From: Raineya orbicola
Lineage (GTDB): Bacteria; Bacteroidota; Bacteroidia; Cytophagales; Thermonemataceae
Direction: 5' to 3'
DNA length: 64,000 nucleotides
Assembly: GCF_002843425.1 (NCBI RefSeq)
Contig: NZ_NKXO01000006.1
Location: 1-64,000, forward strand
The translations under genes and the position numbers were made by a program. The notes below the pieces were generated by a model that was not told where the DNA came from, ran no database searches, and was given only the letters and a program-made list of their open reading frames with translations. This document shows, piece after piece, positions 33,936 to 43,708 of this stretch (position 1 is its first letter; every line of letters starts with the position of its first letter).

Positions 33936-35330
33936 TACCATTTTTAAGGGAATACTATTTACTTTTTGCCATAGTTCGTATAGGTGCATTGCCTCTTTTA
34001 TACATTTTTTACTCATAAATGCAGGAACTTCGTTTTTTTGAATTTGGCTTATCAACCGCTCTAAATTCAAAAAGCGAAGTTCTTTTTTTCCCTTCTTGCT
34101 TCCCCACAGATAAGTAGGCAAGACTTCTACTTTGCTGAGTTGGGTATGTGTTTCTTTACCCCAAAAACCTTTTGTAATGTGCAATTTTAGCATTGGAATA
34201 AGCCTATCCCAAACAAAAATATCATAAGCTACAAAATCGGCAAGGGAGTAAATCGCAAATCCCTGTTTCTTTTTTAGCGTAAAAGGACAAATAAACTCAT
34301 ATTTTTCCATAGGTTGAGGGTTATGCGGGTGGCTTCCTAAAATAATATCTACACCACATTCTTTGAAAATTCTGTGAAAAATTTGAATGGTATGTTCCGA
34401 AGGATACATCTGATAAGCGTTTCCTGTATGTAAAGAAAGAACAACCAAATCAGAGCCTCGTTTGTGGGCATTTTCTACATCTTTTCGCAATCTTTCCAAA
34501 TTGCAGTCAGGCAAATTGAGCCTTTCGTAATTTACCAAATATCCTTTGTCTTTGGGCAAAACTTCCCTATTCAGCGAATAAGTATAAGCAATAAAAGCAA
34601 TTTTGATACCTTTTCGTTCTAAAATGGGAAAATTATCACGCTCTTGCCAGTTACGAGCTGTTCCTGTGAAAGCAACTTTCTGACTTTCAAGAAATTCTAT
34701 CGTTTTACAAATACCCTCCTCACCCATATCAAGGCTGTGGTTATTAGCCGTAGAAAGTATATCATATCCCTTGAAGCGAGGCTTTCCACTGAAAATTTCA
34801 AACATTTCGCTACTGGCATTGAAAAGCATATCTGTTATCATCACTTCGGGTACAAATGAAGTAGGTTTTTGTAGGTGAATAGGGGTTTCCAAGTTTGCAA
34901 AAACAATATCTGCCTTAAAAAAGAAATCGCCTACTTCGTCCCAAAGGTTTTGGGTGTATTTTTTCTGTATCCAAGCGTAAGGCATAAGGTCGCCGCCTGC
35001 TGAAAGCGTAATAGTACTTTGTGGCTCAAAACCATCAGGAATAGCAAATTGAATTTTTTGCTTGGCAAAATGTTCAATAATCGTTTGAGGGAAATAAGTA
35101 GGAGTTTGGAAGTAGTATTTGTAGCCCAAATAAAAAATATATTCACGCGAGCAGAAAGGCGGGTTTTCTTCAAAATTAGTGAGAGGAACTTGCCATTTTT
35201 TACCTTTTAGTATCCTGAAAAAACCAAAAAATATTTTTAGAACCAAAAGCCAAAGTCTGCCTCGCAGGCTATAAGGCAAAGTTTGTGGAAATTTTTTTTG
35301 AAAAGAAATTTTTTGAAAAATTTTAGGCAT
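33933..35330 (-). CDS. CapA family protein (poly-gamma-glutamate / capsule type, metallophosphatase fold)
   Basis: 465 residues. The CapA core starts near residue 105 with STITLSAGGDLMPYAWIQKK, then ADIVFANLETPIH, YDILSTANNHSLDMGEEGIC and VDIILGSHPHNPQPMEKYEF, giving the Asp, Asn and His ligands of a calcineurin-like metal site. The first 100 residues are basic and aromatic with possible membrane contacts (LWLLVLKIFFGFFRILKGKK). CapA proteins take part in poly-gamma-glutamate or capsule export, but no pgsB/capB or capC gene is nearby, so the role is open. ATG 35330 is preferred to 35345 because it overlaps lysE less. The stop lies at the edge of the degenerate IS. Confidence 0.85.
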   Translation of the reverse strand: MPKIFQKISFQKKFPQTLPYSLRGRLWLLVLKIFFGFFRILKGKKWQVPLTNFEENPPFCSREYIFYLGYKYYFQTPTYFPQTIIEHFAKQKIQFAIPDGFEPQSTITLSAGGDLMPYAWIQKKYTQNLWDEVGDFFFKADIVFANLETPIHLQKPTSFVPEVMITDMLFNASSEMFEIFSGKPRFKGYDILSTANNHSLDMGEEGICKTIEFLESQKVAFTGTARNWQERDNFPILERKGIKIAFIAYTYSLNREVLPKDKGYLVNYERLNLPDCNLERLRKDVENAHKRGSDLVVLSLHTGNAYQMYPSEHTIQIFHRIFKECGVDIILGSHPHNPQPMEKYEFICPFTLKKKQGFAIYSLADFVAYDIFVWDRLIPMLKLHITKGFWGKETHTQLSKVEVLPTYLWGSKKGKKELRFLNLERLISQIQKNEVPAFMSKKCIKEAMHLYELWQKVNSIPLKMV

Positions 35331-35943
35331 ACTTTGTAAAAGCATCTATAAGGAGTTTTACGCCAAAGCCCACAAAAATAACACCCGAAACCTGATTGAA
35401 GCGTTGCATAATAAGCGGCGTAAATAATTTGCGAAGCCTTGAAGCTGAAAAAGAGATACCTACTTCGGTCAGGAAAATGGCAAGAAGGCAAAATACAAAA
35501 AAAACAATTTGTAAATTGAAAGGGAAATATTTTTCCGTTTGCAAATGAGCTACAATAGCTACCCAAAAAAAGAAATTCACAGGATTAAGTGCATTCAGCA
35601 AAAAACCTTTACCGAAATAATACAAAGCATTACCCAAATGTGTTTTGGTGGGTTTGATTTCTACTTTTTTCTTAAATATACTGCCTGCCCCCAGTCCTAC
35701 CAGTAGCAAGCCACCTACAAAACTGCTGTAAAAAGGCATTTGAGGGGTATCAGGAAGAAAACTTGTTCCTGCCATTGCGGCAGAAATAAAAAAAATATCC
35801 GAAGCTATCACTCCCGAAGCTATGAAAATTCCGCTTTTGTAACCGAAGTCTATGCTGTTTTGGATAAGGGCAAAAAACACCGTTCCGAGCATACAGCTTA
35901 AAACTACCCCTGTTCCAAAACCCGAAACAATTGCATCAAACAT
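35323..35943 (-). CDS. LysE family amino-acid exporter
   Basis: 206 residues with six predicted membrane segments, for example FGTGVVLSCMLGTVFFALIQ, SGIFIASGVIASDIFFISAA, FYSSFVGGLLLVGLGAGSIF and FNLQIVFFVFCLLAIFLTEV. The conserved early block of the LysE/RhtB superfamily (a Gly/Pro-rich first helix, then the SxG region) is recognisable, with NALNPVNFFFWVAIVA in the middle. Exports amino acids or similar small molecules across the inner membrane; the substrate is unknown. The 3' end overlaps the CapA gene start, so the pair is co-transcribed. Confidence 0.85.
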   Translation of the reverse strand: MFDAIVSGFGTGVVLSCMLGTVFFALIQNSIDFGYKSGIFIASGVIASDIFFISAAMAGTSFLPDTPQMPFYSSFVGGLLLVGLGAGSIFKKKVEIKPTKTHLGNALYYFGKGFLLNALNPVNFFFWVAIVAHLQTEKYFPFNLQIVFFVFCLLAIFLTEVGISFSASRLRKLFTPLIMQRFNQVSGVIFVGFGVKLLIDAFTKYA

Positions 35944-36010
35944 TCATTTTTCAAATTTGGGGCTGAAAATAGTAAATTTATTTCACTTGAAAGTAAATTG
36001 AGCCTTTATT

Positions 36011-36041
36011 TTGCTTGAAAGCGAATTTTTGGTTACTTTTG
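36011..36041 (+). promoter_or_regulatory. Promoter of the PKD-domain gene
   Basis: TTG at 36011-36013 and TACTTTTG at 36034-36041 are 20 nt apart, matching the -33/-7 consensus. The start codon lies 35 nt after the -7 box. Confidence 0.55.
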
Positions 36042-36076
36042 TTTATGTTTTGGTATCAATTTGAAAGTTTTTGGCT

Positions 36077-38887
36077 ATGAAAGTTTTTTACGCTCTTATA
36101 TTTTGCCTGCTTTTTTCTTATACAAAAATTTTCGCTCAATGCATTCCAAGCAATACCAATACATTCGGATTGCCTGCTCTTATCTGTCCTGATGAAAGTA
36201 TAAATTTTACTAATCCTCATAGTTCAGGATTTACTTACGAGTGGGATTTATGTGATAGAGATATGGAAGCTACGCCTCAAGTTCATTTTCTGACAGGAAT
36301 GCTTGGAAACGAAGGATTAGGTCATAGCCAACTCGTAAGCGAGAATGGAGAGTATTTTTTATTTTTCACAACTCACTACACCTCTCGTTTGTACAGATTT
36401 GATTTAGGAAATAATCCCCAAAATCCCCCACAAGCTATTCATAATTTAGGTAATTTAGGAATATTAAATAGACCTTGGGGGCTGAGTATGGTAAGAGATG
36501 AAAATAGTGGAATTTGGTATGCTGTTACTACAAATTATTTTTCCAAGCAATTCATAAGAATAAATTTTGGGACTTCTATTAAAAACGTTCCAACCGCAAG
36601 TTTTATGGGGAGTTTGGATCCCAGTTATATTATTGTCAATCTTAAAATAATCAAAGAAACTACAAACTACTATCTTTTAGCAACTGGAGAAACGAATAAT
36701 AAAATGGCGATAGTCTATCTAGGTAGTGGAATAAATAATTTTTCAATTTCTGATGTAATAAACGAAATTTCCTTTGTTTCACTACCTTCACCATTGGATT
36801 TTGATGTAGTAAGTGATTGTGGTATTTGGAATGTAATAACTATTTCAAATTCAGGTAACAAGCATTTAATTTTCAGCACAGGTTTAAACAATACGCCTAC
36901 TATCCTTGATGAGCCCTATGTATCAGGTATGGGGACTCCTCGTGGGTTATCTATCGTTAGAGAAAATGATGAGTATTATGCAATAACATTGGATATTACG
37001 GGAAAAGCACAAAGAAGCTATTACGGGAATAGCATTACCAATAACTCTGTGAGTAATACTTTTCTGGGAAGCATTACTACTAATTCTAACTTTTCACAAT
37101 TTTTTGATATTTCTAGTTTTTATTATCAAGGACAATTTTTATTTTTCTCTGCTAATCTCTTTCAAAACCAAATCTTCCGCATAGATTTTGAACGCAAATG
37201 TGGTGAAAATGTCTCTTTCTCCACTAATTACAATCCTACAAATATCCGTTATCGTAATGTAGGTACGCACCCTGTTGCTTTGCAAGTAAAGGATAATACA
37301 AGTAATATTGTTCATATTTACAAGGGAAATGTAAATATCAATCCTACAAGCACCGTAAGTAATTTTATTGCTCAAGACGTTTGCATAGGTTCGCCTGTGG
37401 TGTTTAACAATACTTCTGTGGGTAGTGATAGCAATGTAGCCTCTTGGCAATGGAATTTTGGCGATAGCAATACCTCTAATCTCAAAAACCCCACGCATAC
37501 GTATAGTAGTGCAGGAAATTACAATGTTACGCTCACGGTCAATAATTTGAATGGTTGTGTCAATAGCATTACAAAAGTAGTGCGAGTTTCGGGAGGCGTA
37601 ACCGCTGATTTCCAAGCCCCCGCTACCGCTTGCGTAGGACAAGCTATTGCTTTCAATAATCTTTCCACTTATACCAATGTTCCTTTTCACGCCGCTACGG
37701 GCTTCTACTGGAATTTTGGTGACGACACTTACTCGCCTTTCAAGAATCCAACCAAAACTTACACCACAGCAGGCAATTACAATATTACACTCACCGTGCA
37801 AGATTCGGCAGGCTGTAGTAATAGTATCAGTAAAAGTATCCAAATCTTGGATAATCCTGCGGTTTCTTTTAGCTTTCCGCTCAATATTTGTGCAGGTGTG
37901 CCTGTTCAGTTTATCAGTTCGGCTACCAATGCTACTGAATACTTATGGCTTTTTGAAGGACACGGCACAAGTACCCAAGCTAACCCTACCATAACTTTCC
38001 AACAAGGTGGTTTTTACGATGTTACCCTTCAAGTAAAAAATAACAACAACTGCATCAACACCTTTACCATTGAAAATATCCCTGTTTTTGATGCTCCCGC
38101 TATCATTTTTACAACTCAACGATTTCTGGATAACCCTTTGCGAGTGCAATTCAATAATTTTACATCAGGTGCTATTAGTTACGAATGGAATTTCGGTGAC
38201 GGGAATACTTCCACTCAAACGCAACCCACACATACGTACTTGCAAGCTGGTGAGTATTTAGTAAGACTTAAAGCTATCAGCCCGAATAACTGCGAAAGCA
38301 CATTCAGCCAAGTTGTAGGAGTAGGAACGCTCAAACCAAACATAAGTCTCAATGAGTTAAATTTTGAGAATAACCAAATTAAACTTACTTTAGAAAACAA
38401 AGGAAATACTTTGCTTAACAACCTGCGAATTTTTGTAGAAGTAGCCGATACTACTTTCATTGAAACTTATGCTCCCATCATTGCCCGAGGGGAAAGATTA
38501 GATTATACTTTGCAGACCAGCATTCCTGATGAAATTTTGACAAAAGCAAAGTATTTCTGTGTAAAAGTTTTACCCAAACCCTCTGTGCAAGATATTGACC
38601 TTTCTGATAATGAAAAATGCTTCAATCTGACTAATCGCCTTTTTGTATATGACCCCTCTCCCAATCCCGCCCAAAATGAAGTGAAACTCGCTTTCACTGC
38701 TCCCAATAGCGGCGAAGTGATTTTCAGAATTACAGATATGCTCGGAAAAACTATTGTAAAAACAGGAATTGCTAGCAAAGGTTACAATGAAGAGATTTTA
38801 GACTTGCGTAGTTTTACCAAAGGTTTATATGTGATTACACTTGAATTTAGCGGAAGTATTATTCATAAGAAATTGGTTATCAATTAA
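36077..38887 (+). CDS. Large secreted PKD-domain protein with T9SS sorting domain
   Basis: 936 residues. Signal peptide MKVFYALIFCLLFSYTKIFA, then a 370-residue region with repeated motifs such as ITNNSVSNTFLGSI and LVSENGEYFLFF, perhaps a beta-propeller. Four PKD domains follow; their cores are WQWNFGDSNTSNLKNPTHTY, FYWNFGDDTYSPFKNPTKTY, YLWLFEGHGTSTQANPTITF and YEWNFGDGNTSTQTQPTHTY. A CARDB-like segment near residue 770 (NNLRIFVEVADTTF) precedes the type A sorting domain starting YDPSPNPAQNEVKLAF and ending SIIHKKLVIN. It is therefore exported through the outer membrane by T9SS and fixed to the surface, as with gliding or adhesion proteins. An ATG lies two codons upstream at 36071. Confidence 0.92.
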   Translation: MKVFYALIFCLLFSYTKIFAQCIPSNTNTFGLPALICPDESINFTNPHSSGFTYEWDLCDRDMEATPQVHFLTGMLGNEGLGHSQLVSENGEYFLFFTTHYTSRLYRFDLGNNPQNPPQAIHNLGNLGILNRPWGLSMVRDENSGIWYAVTTNYFSKQFIRINFGTSIKNVPTASFMGSLDPSYIIVNLKIIKETTNYYLLATGETNNKMAIVYLGSGINNFSISDVINEISFVSLPSPLDFDVVSDCGIWNVITISNSGNKHLIFSTGLNNTPTILDEPYVSGMGTPRGLSIVRENDEYYAITLDITGKAQRSYYGNSITNNSVSNTFLGSITTNSNFSQFFDISSFYYQGQFLFFSANLFQNQIFRIDFERKCGENVSFSTNYNPTNIRYRNVGTHPVALQVKDNTSNIVHIYKGNVNINPTSTVSNFIAQDVCIGSPVVFNNTSVGSDSNVASWQWNFGDSNTSNLKNPTHTYSSAGNYNVTLTVNNLNGCVNSITKVVRVSGGVTADFQAPATACVGQAIAFNNLSTYTNVPFHAATGFYWNFGDDTYSPFKNPTKTYTTAGNYNITLTVQDSAGCSNSISKSIQILDNPAVSFSFPLNICAGVPVQFISSATNATEYLWLFEGHGTSTQANPTITFQQGGFYDVTLQVKNNNNCINTFTIENIPVFDAPAIIFTTQRFLDNPLRVQFNNFTSGAISYEWNFGDGNTSTQTQPTHTYLQAGEYLVRLKAISPNNCESTFSQVVGVGTLKPNISLNELNFENNQIKLTLENKGNTLLNNLRIFVEVADTTFIETYAPIIARGERLDYTLQTSIPDEILTKAKYFCVKVLPKPSVQDIDLSDNEKCFNLTNRLFVYDPSPNPAQNEVKLAFTAPNSGEVIFRITDMLGKTIVKTGIASKGYNEEILDLRSFTKGLYVITLEFSGSIIHKKLVIN

Positions 38888-39461
38888 TTTTTTGGCAAAA
38901 TTTTTGATAACTTTCAATAGCTTTTGAGTATTTGAGTTCTTTTGCTTTCTGAAACTCCAAGCACGCCCCTGAGGTATCTTTGAACTGCAAACGCAAAAGC
39001 CCACGCTGAAAATATGCCTCTGCTTCTTTGGGGTTTAATGAAAGAATTTTATTGAAATCATTGATAGCTCCCGACTCATCTCTCAAACTGATTTTAATTT
39101 TTCCTCGTAAGTAATATCCTGCTATGTTTTGAGGCTCTTTACGCAAAAAAACATTGATAGTTTCCAAGGCATCTAAATAGTTTTGCAGACTATCTAAAAT
39201 GTACGCCTTTTGAAGTAAAAGCTGACTTTTTTGTGGATTTTGTAAGATTTCTTGCTCCGTTTTTTGTAAGCGTTTTTCTAATAATTCAACATTGCTAATT
39301 TTTGGGTAATCAGTTGTTTTTTGGGCATTACAAGTGCTGAAAAAGAATAAATTACAGCAAAGCAAAAGCAGTTTTACCGCAAATTTTTCTTTCAAAGAGA
39401 AAGATTTGCGGTAAAACTTAGGTTTCAAGCAAAAATGCGTGTTATTTTGGTTTATTTCCAC
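38880..39461 (-). CDS. TPR-repeat protein, exported, possible lipoprotein
   Basis: 193 residues. A hydrophobic stretch (AVKLLLLCCNLFFFSTCNAQ, residues 28-47) with F-S-T-C before N-A-Q is an imperfect lipobox, so it may be a lipoprotein. Three TPR units follow: KAYILDSLQNYLDALETINV, GYYLRGKIKISLRDESGAIN and AEAYFQRGLLRLQFKDTSGA. The 27 residues before the hydrophobic stretch are long for a signal peptide, so the true start may be an alternative codon inside. It overlaps the upstream TPR gene by 20 nt and the convergent PKD gene by 8 nt. Function unknown. Confidence 0.75.
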   Translation of the reverse strand: MEINQNNTHFCLKPKFYRKSFSLKEKFAVKLLLLCCNLFFFSTCNAQKTTDYPKISNVELLEKRLQKTEQEILQNPQKSQLLLQKAYILDSLQNYLDALETINVFLRKEPQNIAGYYLRGKIKISLRDESGAINDFNKILSLNPKEAEAYFQRGLLRLQFKDTSGACLEFQKAKELKYSKAIESYQKFCQKIN

Positions 39462-41169
39462 CTGTTTTGGGGGCAGGTTTAGTATTTGGCTTCGTATTAG
39501 GAGTAGGTTTTACTTCGGGGATAGCTTTCAATTTGAGCAAATCCTCCGCTTTTTTCAAAATATCACCTTCATTCTTTTCATCAACAATTTTTTGGGCAAA
39601 CTCTTTGGATTTGGGTAAATCTTTTTTGGCATAGTAATAGCCCATCAGATAGTTGTAGGCGGCGGCTCGGTCTTTGCGATATTTAGCAAGTTCTTTTTCT
39701 TTGTCTTGAGCTTTTTCAATAAGTTTATCCGTTTCAGCAAGATAAGTTTCATAAGGTTCTTTAGCAAGAGCTTTATCGTTGATATCGTTACTATTTTGTG
39801 ATAAACGATTGTTCGCTTTGTAAATCAAGAATTTCGGATAATCGGGATATTTCTGGAAACCTTGTGTAAAAATTTCATCAGCTTTGTCGTAATTTTCTTT
39901 GCTTAACATATACGAATAGCCTGCATATACATAGTTTTCTATAACAAATTGTTTTTTATTGATTTTATTTTTAGCGATAACCTCTTCAAAGGTTTTACCT
40001 GCTTCTACATATTTTTTCTGGCTATAAAGAGAATCTGCAATGCGGCGAATGTAATAAATACTTCCCTCATCATCGGGGGTTAATTCATAGGCTTTGCGAA
40101 GGTTAGCATAGGCTTCGTCGTTATTTTTATTTGCAAAAGCTATATCTGCTAAACATTCATAATCTGATGCGAAAAGTTTAATACCCGATTGCAAAACTTT
40201 ACCCATAAAACTTTGAGCATCAGCCGTTTTACCATTTTTTTGCAAAGCATACGCCATCCATCTATTGAATTCAGGGTATTTTACTTTGCCTTCCATAGCT
40301 TTTAGCTCCTGCAATGCTTTCTCGTATTTTTCAGTTTTGTATAGAAATATAGCATACCTATAACGCACTTCATCACTTTTTTCAGAACGAGCCATATATT
40401 TGTCGTAGTAGGCTATGGCACTATCTAATTTTTTAGCTTTTGAATAAAGTTCGGCAATTTTGCGATAAATAGGTGTATAGTCGGGAGCGGCACGCATAAT
40501 TTCCTTGTACTCTTTCAATACATCAGTATAATCTGGGTTTTTTCCGAATAAATTAAATTCCATACGCTTGGTGAGTGCTTTACCACTTTTGCCGTTACTT
40601 TTCGCTTTGGCAAAATCGTAATTCGTAATTGCCTTAGGACCATTTTCCGATTTTTTAGTCAGCATATAAGCATCGCCCAAGAAAATGTAGGCATCTTCTG
40701 TAACATTTTTATGCTTTACAGCTTCCTCTAAAATCTTGATAGCTTCAAAAGGGTCTTGATTGGGAACTTCGTGGCTGATATACACTTCACCTGCACGCAA
40801 AAGCACATTGTAATCTTTGGATTTAGTTTTCTTGATAACCTCATCAATGATAGCTTTTGCACCTGCTTTATCGCCTTTCATTAGTTTTACTTCTGCAAGT
40901 CCTATTTCGTTCAATGGAAATTTTTTATCAGCTTGCAAGCCTTTTTCAAATTGAGCTTGGGCTTGGTCGGCTTCACCTGTTTTAGCATAAAAATACCCTA
41001 AATAATAGTAATGCTCAGCAGTAGGTTTGCTACTCACGAGTTGTTCAAAAACCTTTTTAGCAGAGCTAAATTGCTCCATATCCATATATTGCAAGCCTTG
41101 TTGTATGCTTTGAGCTTGCAACACATAGCTGAAAATAAAAGTCAAAGCTAATAGACTAATTCTTTTCAT
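39442..41169 (-). CDS. TPR-repeat periplasmic protein
   Basis: 575 residues, signal peptide MKRISLLALTFIFSYVLQAQ, then about twelve TPR or TPR-like helical pairs through to residue 540, for example AEHYYYLGYFYAKTGEADQA and YRKIAELYSKAKKLDSAIAY. The end is a proline/lysine/threonine tail (ending APKTGGNKPK). No enzymatic domain is seen, so it is likely a scaffold. It lies 28 nt downstream of the phosphate-binding-like gene on the same strand, and such pairs are common in Bacteroidota. Probable operon with 41198 and 38880. Confidence 0.88.
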   Translation of the reverse strand: MKRISLLALTFIFSYVLQAQSIQQGLQYMDMEQFSSAKKVFEQLVSSKPTAEHYYYLGYFYAKTGEADQAQAQFEKGLQADKKFPLNEIGLAEVKLMKGDKAGAKAIIDEVIKKTKSKDYNVLLRAGEVYISHEVPNQDPFEAIKILEEAVKHKNVTEDAYIFLGDAYMLTKKSENGPKAITNYDFAKAKSNGKSGKALTKRMEFNLFGKNPDYTDVLKEYKEIMRAAPDYTPIYRKIAELYSKAKKLDSAIAYYDKYMARSEKSDEVRYRYAIFLYKTEKYEKALQELKAMEGKVKYPEFNRWMAYALQKNGKTADAQSFMGKVLQSGIKLFASDYECLADIAFANKNNDEAYANLRKAYELTPDDEGSIYYIRRIADSLYSQKKYVEAGKTFEEVIAKNKINKKQFVIENYVYAGYSYMLSKENYDKADEIFTQGFQKYPDYPKFLIYKANNRLSQNSNDINDKALAKEPYETYLAETDKLIEKAQDKEKELAKYRKDRAAAYNYLMGYYYAKKDLPKSKEFAQKIVDEKNEGDILKKAEDLLKLKAIPEVKPTPNTKPNTKPAPKTGGNKPK

Positions 41170-41197
41170 TTTGTATTTGAATTTTATGGTTTGAAAA

Positions 41198-42160
41198 CTA
41201 TTTAATTTCCAAATTTCGTGTGATAATTTCTATTTCACGCGTAGGAATTTTTTTAGGCAAAAGTCCTGCCTTTAAAAAAATTCGCTGACCCGTTTCCTGA
41301 CCTAAAAATGCCATAAAAGCGTAAGAAAGCCCTATTCTATTGTTTTTCACAATGCTATACACCTCTCTTGAAAGGGGGTACAGATTTTGTGCCAAGTTGA
41401 TTTGCGAAGCCAAATAAGCCTTTCCTGTGCTATCTTGTACAGGCAAAATTTTTACACCCGACAAGAGCTTCTGATTGGCTTCATTCTCTTCACTTATCCA
41501 GCTAAAACTCACAATCCCCAAGGCATTTTCTCTTTTAGCAACCTGCTCCACGATAGCCAAATTAGATTTCGTACCAAAAATTTTTAGTTTGCTAATATCA
41601 GCAATTTCAAATTTATTTTTCAAAAAATTATGATTGCTGGAATTCGCATTATCCAACACCATAATAATTTCACTATCAGGGTTTTGTGGATTAAGTTCTT
41701 TCCAATTTTTGATTTTACCCGTAAAAATATCTTTAAGTTGCGAAAGACTAATGCTGGTATCTTTGATAGCAGGACTAACCACCACCGAAATAGCATCTAC
41801 ATAGCTCACCCAAGCACGTGTAATGGTTTTTTGTCGTTCAATTTCTTTTTTTTCATTGCTATTCAAATCTCGGCTAATAATAATTGCATCTACACTATCT
41901 CTCAAAAGTAGGGCTACTGCTTTGTCTTCGGGGGCTATCACAAGATTGATTTGTGTTTGTTCATATTCATTCATAAACATTTTTGCTTGTTGCTGAATGA
42001 TATGGTAGAATGCCTCATCTACTGCAATATACACACTTCCACTAGTAGGTGTATCGTATTTTTTTTCTGCATTTTGCTTTTCTTGGGTAGCAGAATGACA
42101 AGCCCACAAAAACATTACAGAAATTGTAATTAAAGAAATTTTTTTCAAGAGAGTTTTCAT
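41198..42160 (-). CDS. PstS-like phosphate-binding lipoprotein
   Basis: 320 residues. The signal sequence MKTLLKKISLITISVMFLWA runs into C-H-S with a fair lipobox, so it is probably anchored in a membrane. The mature part is a type 2 periplasmic binding protein: GSVYIAVDEAFYHIIQQQAK, DSVDAIIISRDLNSNEKKEI, LKDIFTGKIKNWKELNPQNP and ALGIVSFSWIS are characteristic of PstS-like proteins. No pstCAB permease genes are adjacent, so a direct role in uptake is uncertain. The frame starts upstream at 42178, but ATG 42160 gives the signal peptide. The TPR gene follows after 28 nt. Confidence 0.86.
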   Translation of the reverse strand: MKTLLKKISLITISVMFLWACHSATQEKQNAEKKYDTPTSGSVYIAVDEAFYHIIQQQAKMFMNEYEQTQINLVIAPEDKAVALLLRDSVDAIIISRDLNSNEKKEIERQKTITRAWVSYVDAISVVVSPAIKDTSISLSQLKDIFTGKIKNWKELNPQNPDSEIIMVLDNANSSNHNFLKNKFEIADISKLKIFGTKSNLAIVEQVAKRENALGIVSFSWISEENEANQKLLSGVKILPVQDSTGKAYLASQINLAQNLYPLSREVYSIVKNNRIGLSYAFMAFLGQETGQRIFLKAGLLPKKIPTREIEIITRNLEIK

Positions 42161-42228
42161 TGTTATAACTTTCGGCAAAAATAAAACAAAAATCCTAAAA
42201 ATTAACCTTCTCTCTGATATTATTTTGC

Positions 42229-43611
42229 TTATAGCTTTTTGAGGCTTTCAAAAAATGTGCCTAAAAGCATTCCTAAAATACCTGCCAAAAATCCTGCCAA
42301 ATTCGCAGGCAAAAACTCAATAGGGAAAATTAGACATACAATCCACACCACAAGCCCTACAAACATTGAAAGCATAGCTCCTAAGCAAGAAGGATTTTTC
42401 AGATACAATGCCGCCCAAATCGGTACAACCAAAGTTACTAAACCCGATGAAGCCGCAAAGCTAGCGAGTTCAAAAATACTTTCGCCCATATTTGCCAAAA
42501 TGAGTGAAAAAAAGGTAATAATCACCACCGAAATACGCAGTAGCCACAGAAGCGTTTTATCCGTTTTATTTTTTACAAAAGGTAAAAAAATATTTTCTGC
42601 AAGAACCGTGGCAGGTGCTAAAATTGCCCCACTTGCTGTGCTTAAAATCGCCGAGAGCAAAGCTCCCAAAAATAAAATTTGTACCCCCAAACCGCCAATT
42701 TGCAATACCAATACAGGCATAAGTGCATCAGAGTTTTCTGCTAAAAGATTAGGAAATAAAATTCGGGCGTAGAGCGTAATTACAAGTGGAATGGCTGTAA
42801 TCAGCAAATACACTCCTGCCGAAAGAAATGATGCCCTTACAGCAACTTTTTCAGATTTGGCAGAAAGAATACGTTGCAAGACATCTTGCGAAGGAATTGA
42901 ACCCAGCCCCAACGTGAGCCACGCAGAAATATATGCCAAAATATCTGAAAAATTACGTTCAGGTAGCACCTGAAAATACTTTTGAGGACTTTGAGCAAGC
43001 ACTGCCTCCAAAGAGATTTGCTCCGATAAGTTCCACCAAATAGCGATAAGTCCTGCTACAATAATAAAAGACTGCAAAAAATCTGTAACAGAAACCGCCC
43101 ACATTCCACCAATGTAAGTGTAAATTAGCACTACAACCGCCCCAACAATCATTCCTGTAAAAAGTGGTAAGCCCATTACACTTTCCAATACCTCACCTAA
43201 TGCTTTGAGTTGTGCCGCCACCCAACCGAAATACGTAAGCACCATTATCAAACTGCTGATGAAAGCAATTTGGGTATTATAGCGTTTTTCAAACAAATCG
43301 CCGAAAGTCAGCAAACCCAAGCGATACAGCTTTTTTGTAAAGAAAAAACCTATCAGAATGAGTGCCAAAACCGCCCCCAAAGGCTCTTCAATAATGCCCA
43401 AAAAGCCATTTTCAGCATATTCCGAAGGGCTACCCATAATCACCTCCGAGCCGAACCAAGTAGCGAATAAACACGCCACCGAAACCCCCAAAGGTAATTT
43501 TCTGCCTGCCAAAGCAAAATCTTGGGCATTTTTTACACGTCGGGAAGCCCAATAACCTACCAAAAGCGTAAGCAACAAATACAGCAGTATAAATATCTGT
43601 AAAGCACCCAA
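42229..43611 (-). CDS. Sodium:solute symporter family transporter
   Basis: 460 residues with about thirteen membrane segments. The SSS family pattern is visible: MGALQIFILLYLLLTLLVGY, NAQDFALAGRKLPLGVSVAC, YTYIGGMWAVSVTDFLQSFI and GSIPSQDVLQRILSAKSEKV with LLSAILSTASGAILAPATVL. SSS proteins take up sugars, amino acids, vitamins or osmolytes with sodium; the substrate cannot be read. It is a single-gene unit, separated by 68 nt from the next gene on the same strand. Confidence 0.92.
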   Translation of the reverse strand: MGALQIFILLYLLLTLLVGYWASRRVKNAQDFALAGRKLPLGVSVACLFATWFGSEVIMGSPSEYAENGFLGIIEEPLGAVLALILIGFFFTKKLYRLGLLTFGDLFEKRYNTQIAFISSLIMVLTYFGWVAAQLKALGEVLESVMGLPLFTGMIVGAVVVLIYTYIGGMWAVSVTDFLQSFIIVAGLIAIWWNLSEQISLEAVLAQSPQKYFQVLPERNFSDILAYISAWLTLGLGSIPSQDVLQRILSAKSEKVAVRASFLSAGVYLLITAIPLVITLYARILFPNLLAENSDALMPVLVLQIGGLGVQILFLGALLSAILSTASGAILAPATVLAENIFLPFVKNKTDKTLLWLLRISVVIITFFSLILANMGESIFELASFAASSGLVTLVVPIWAALYLKNPSCLGAMLSMFVGLVVWIVCLIFPIEFLPANLAGFLAGILGMLLGTFFESLKKL

Positions 43612-43708
43612 AGTTTCTATGTTTTTTGCTAAAAACGGCGAAGGTAAAAAACGAGTGATAAATTTTCAATTTTTTAGCCTACTTTCTGCAAATTTCTGTT
43701 CTGAAAAG

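Noticed and set aside
37139-37843. 234-codon open frame on the minus strand inside the PKD gene
   Set aside because: Its length comes from the repetitive PKD coding sequence; translation has no recognisable domain and the plus strand carries clear PKD motifs.
36077-38887. CRISPR-like repetition in the PKD gene
   Set aside because: Similar blocks are diverged coding repeats (PKD cores) without uniform repeats or spacers.
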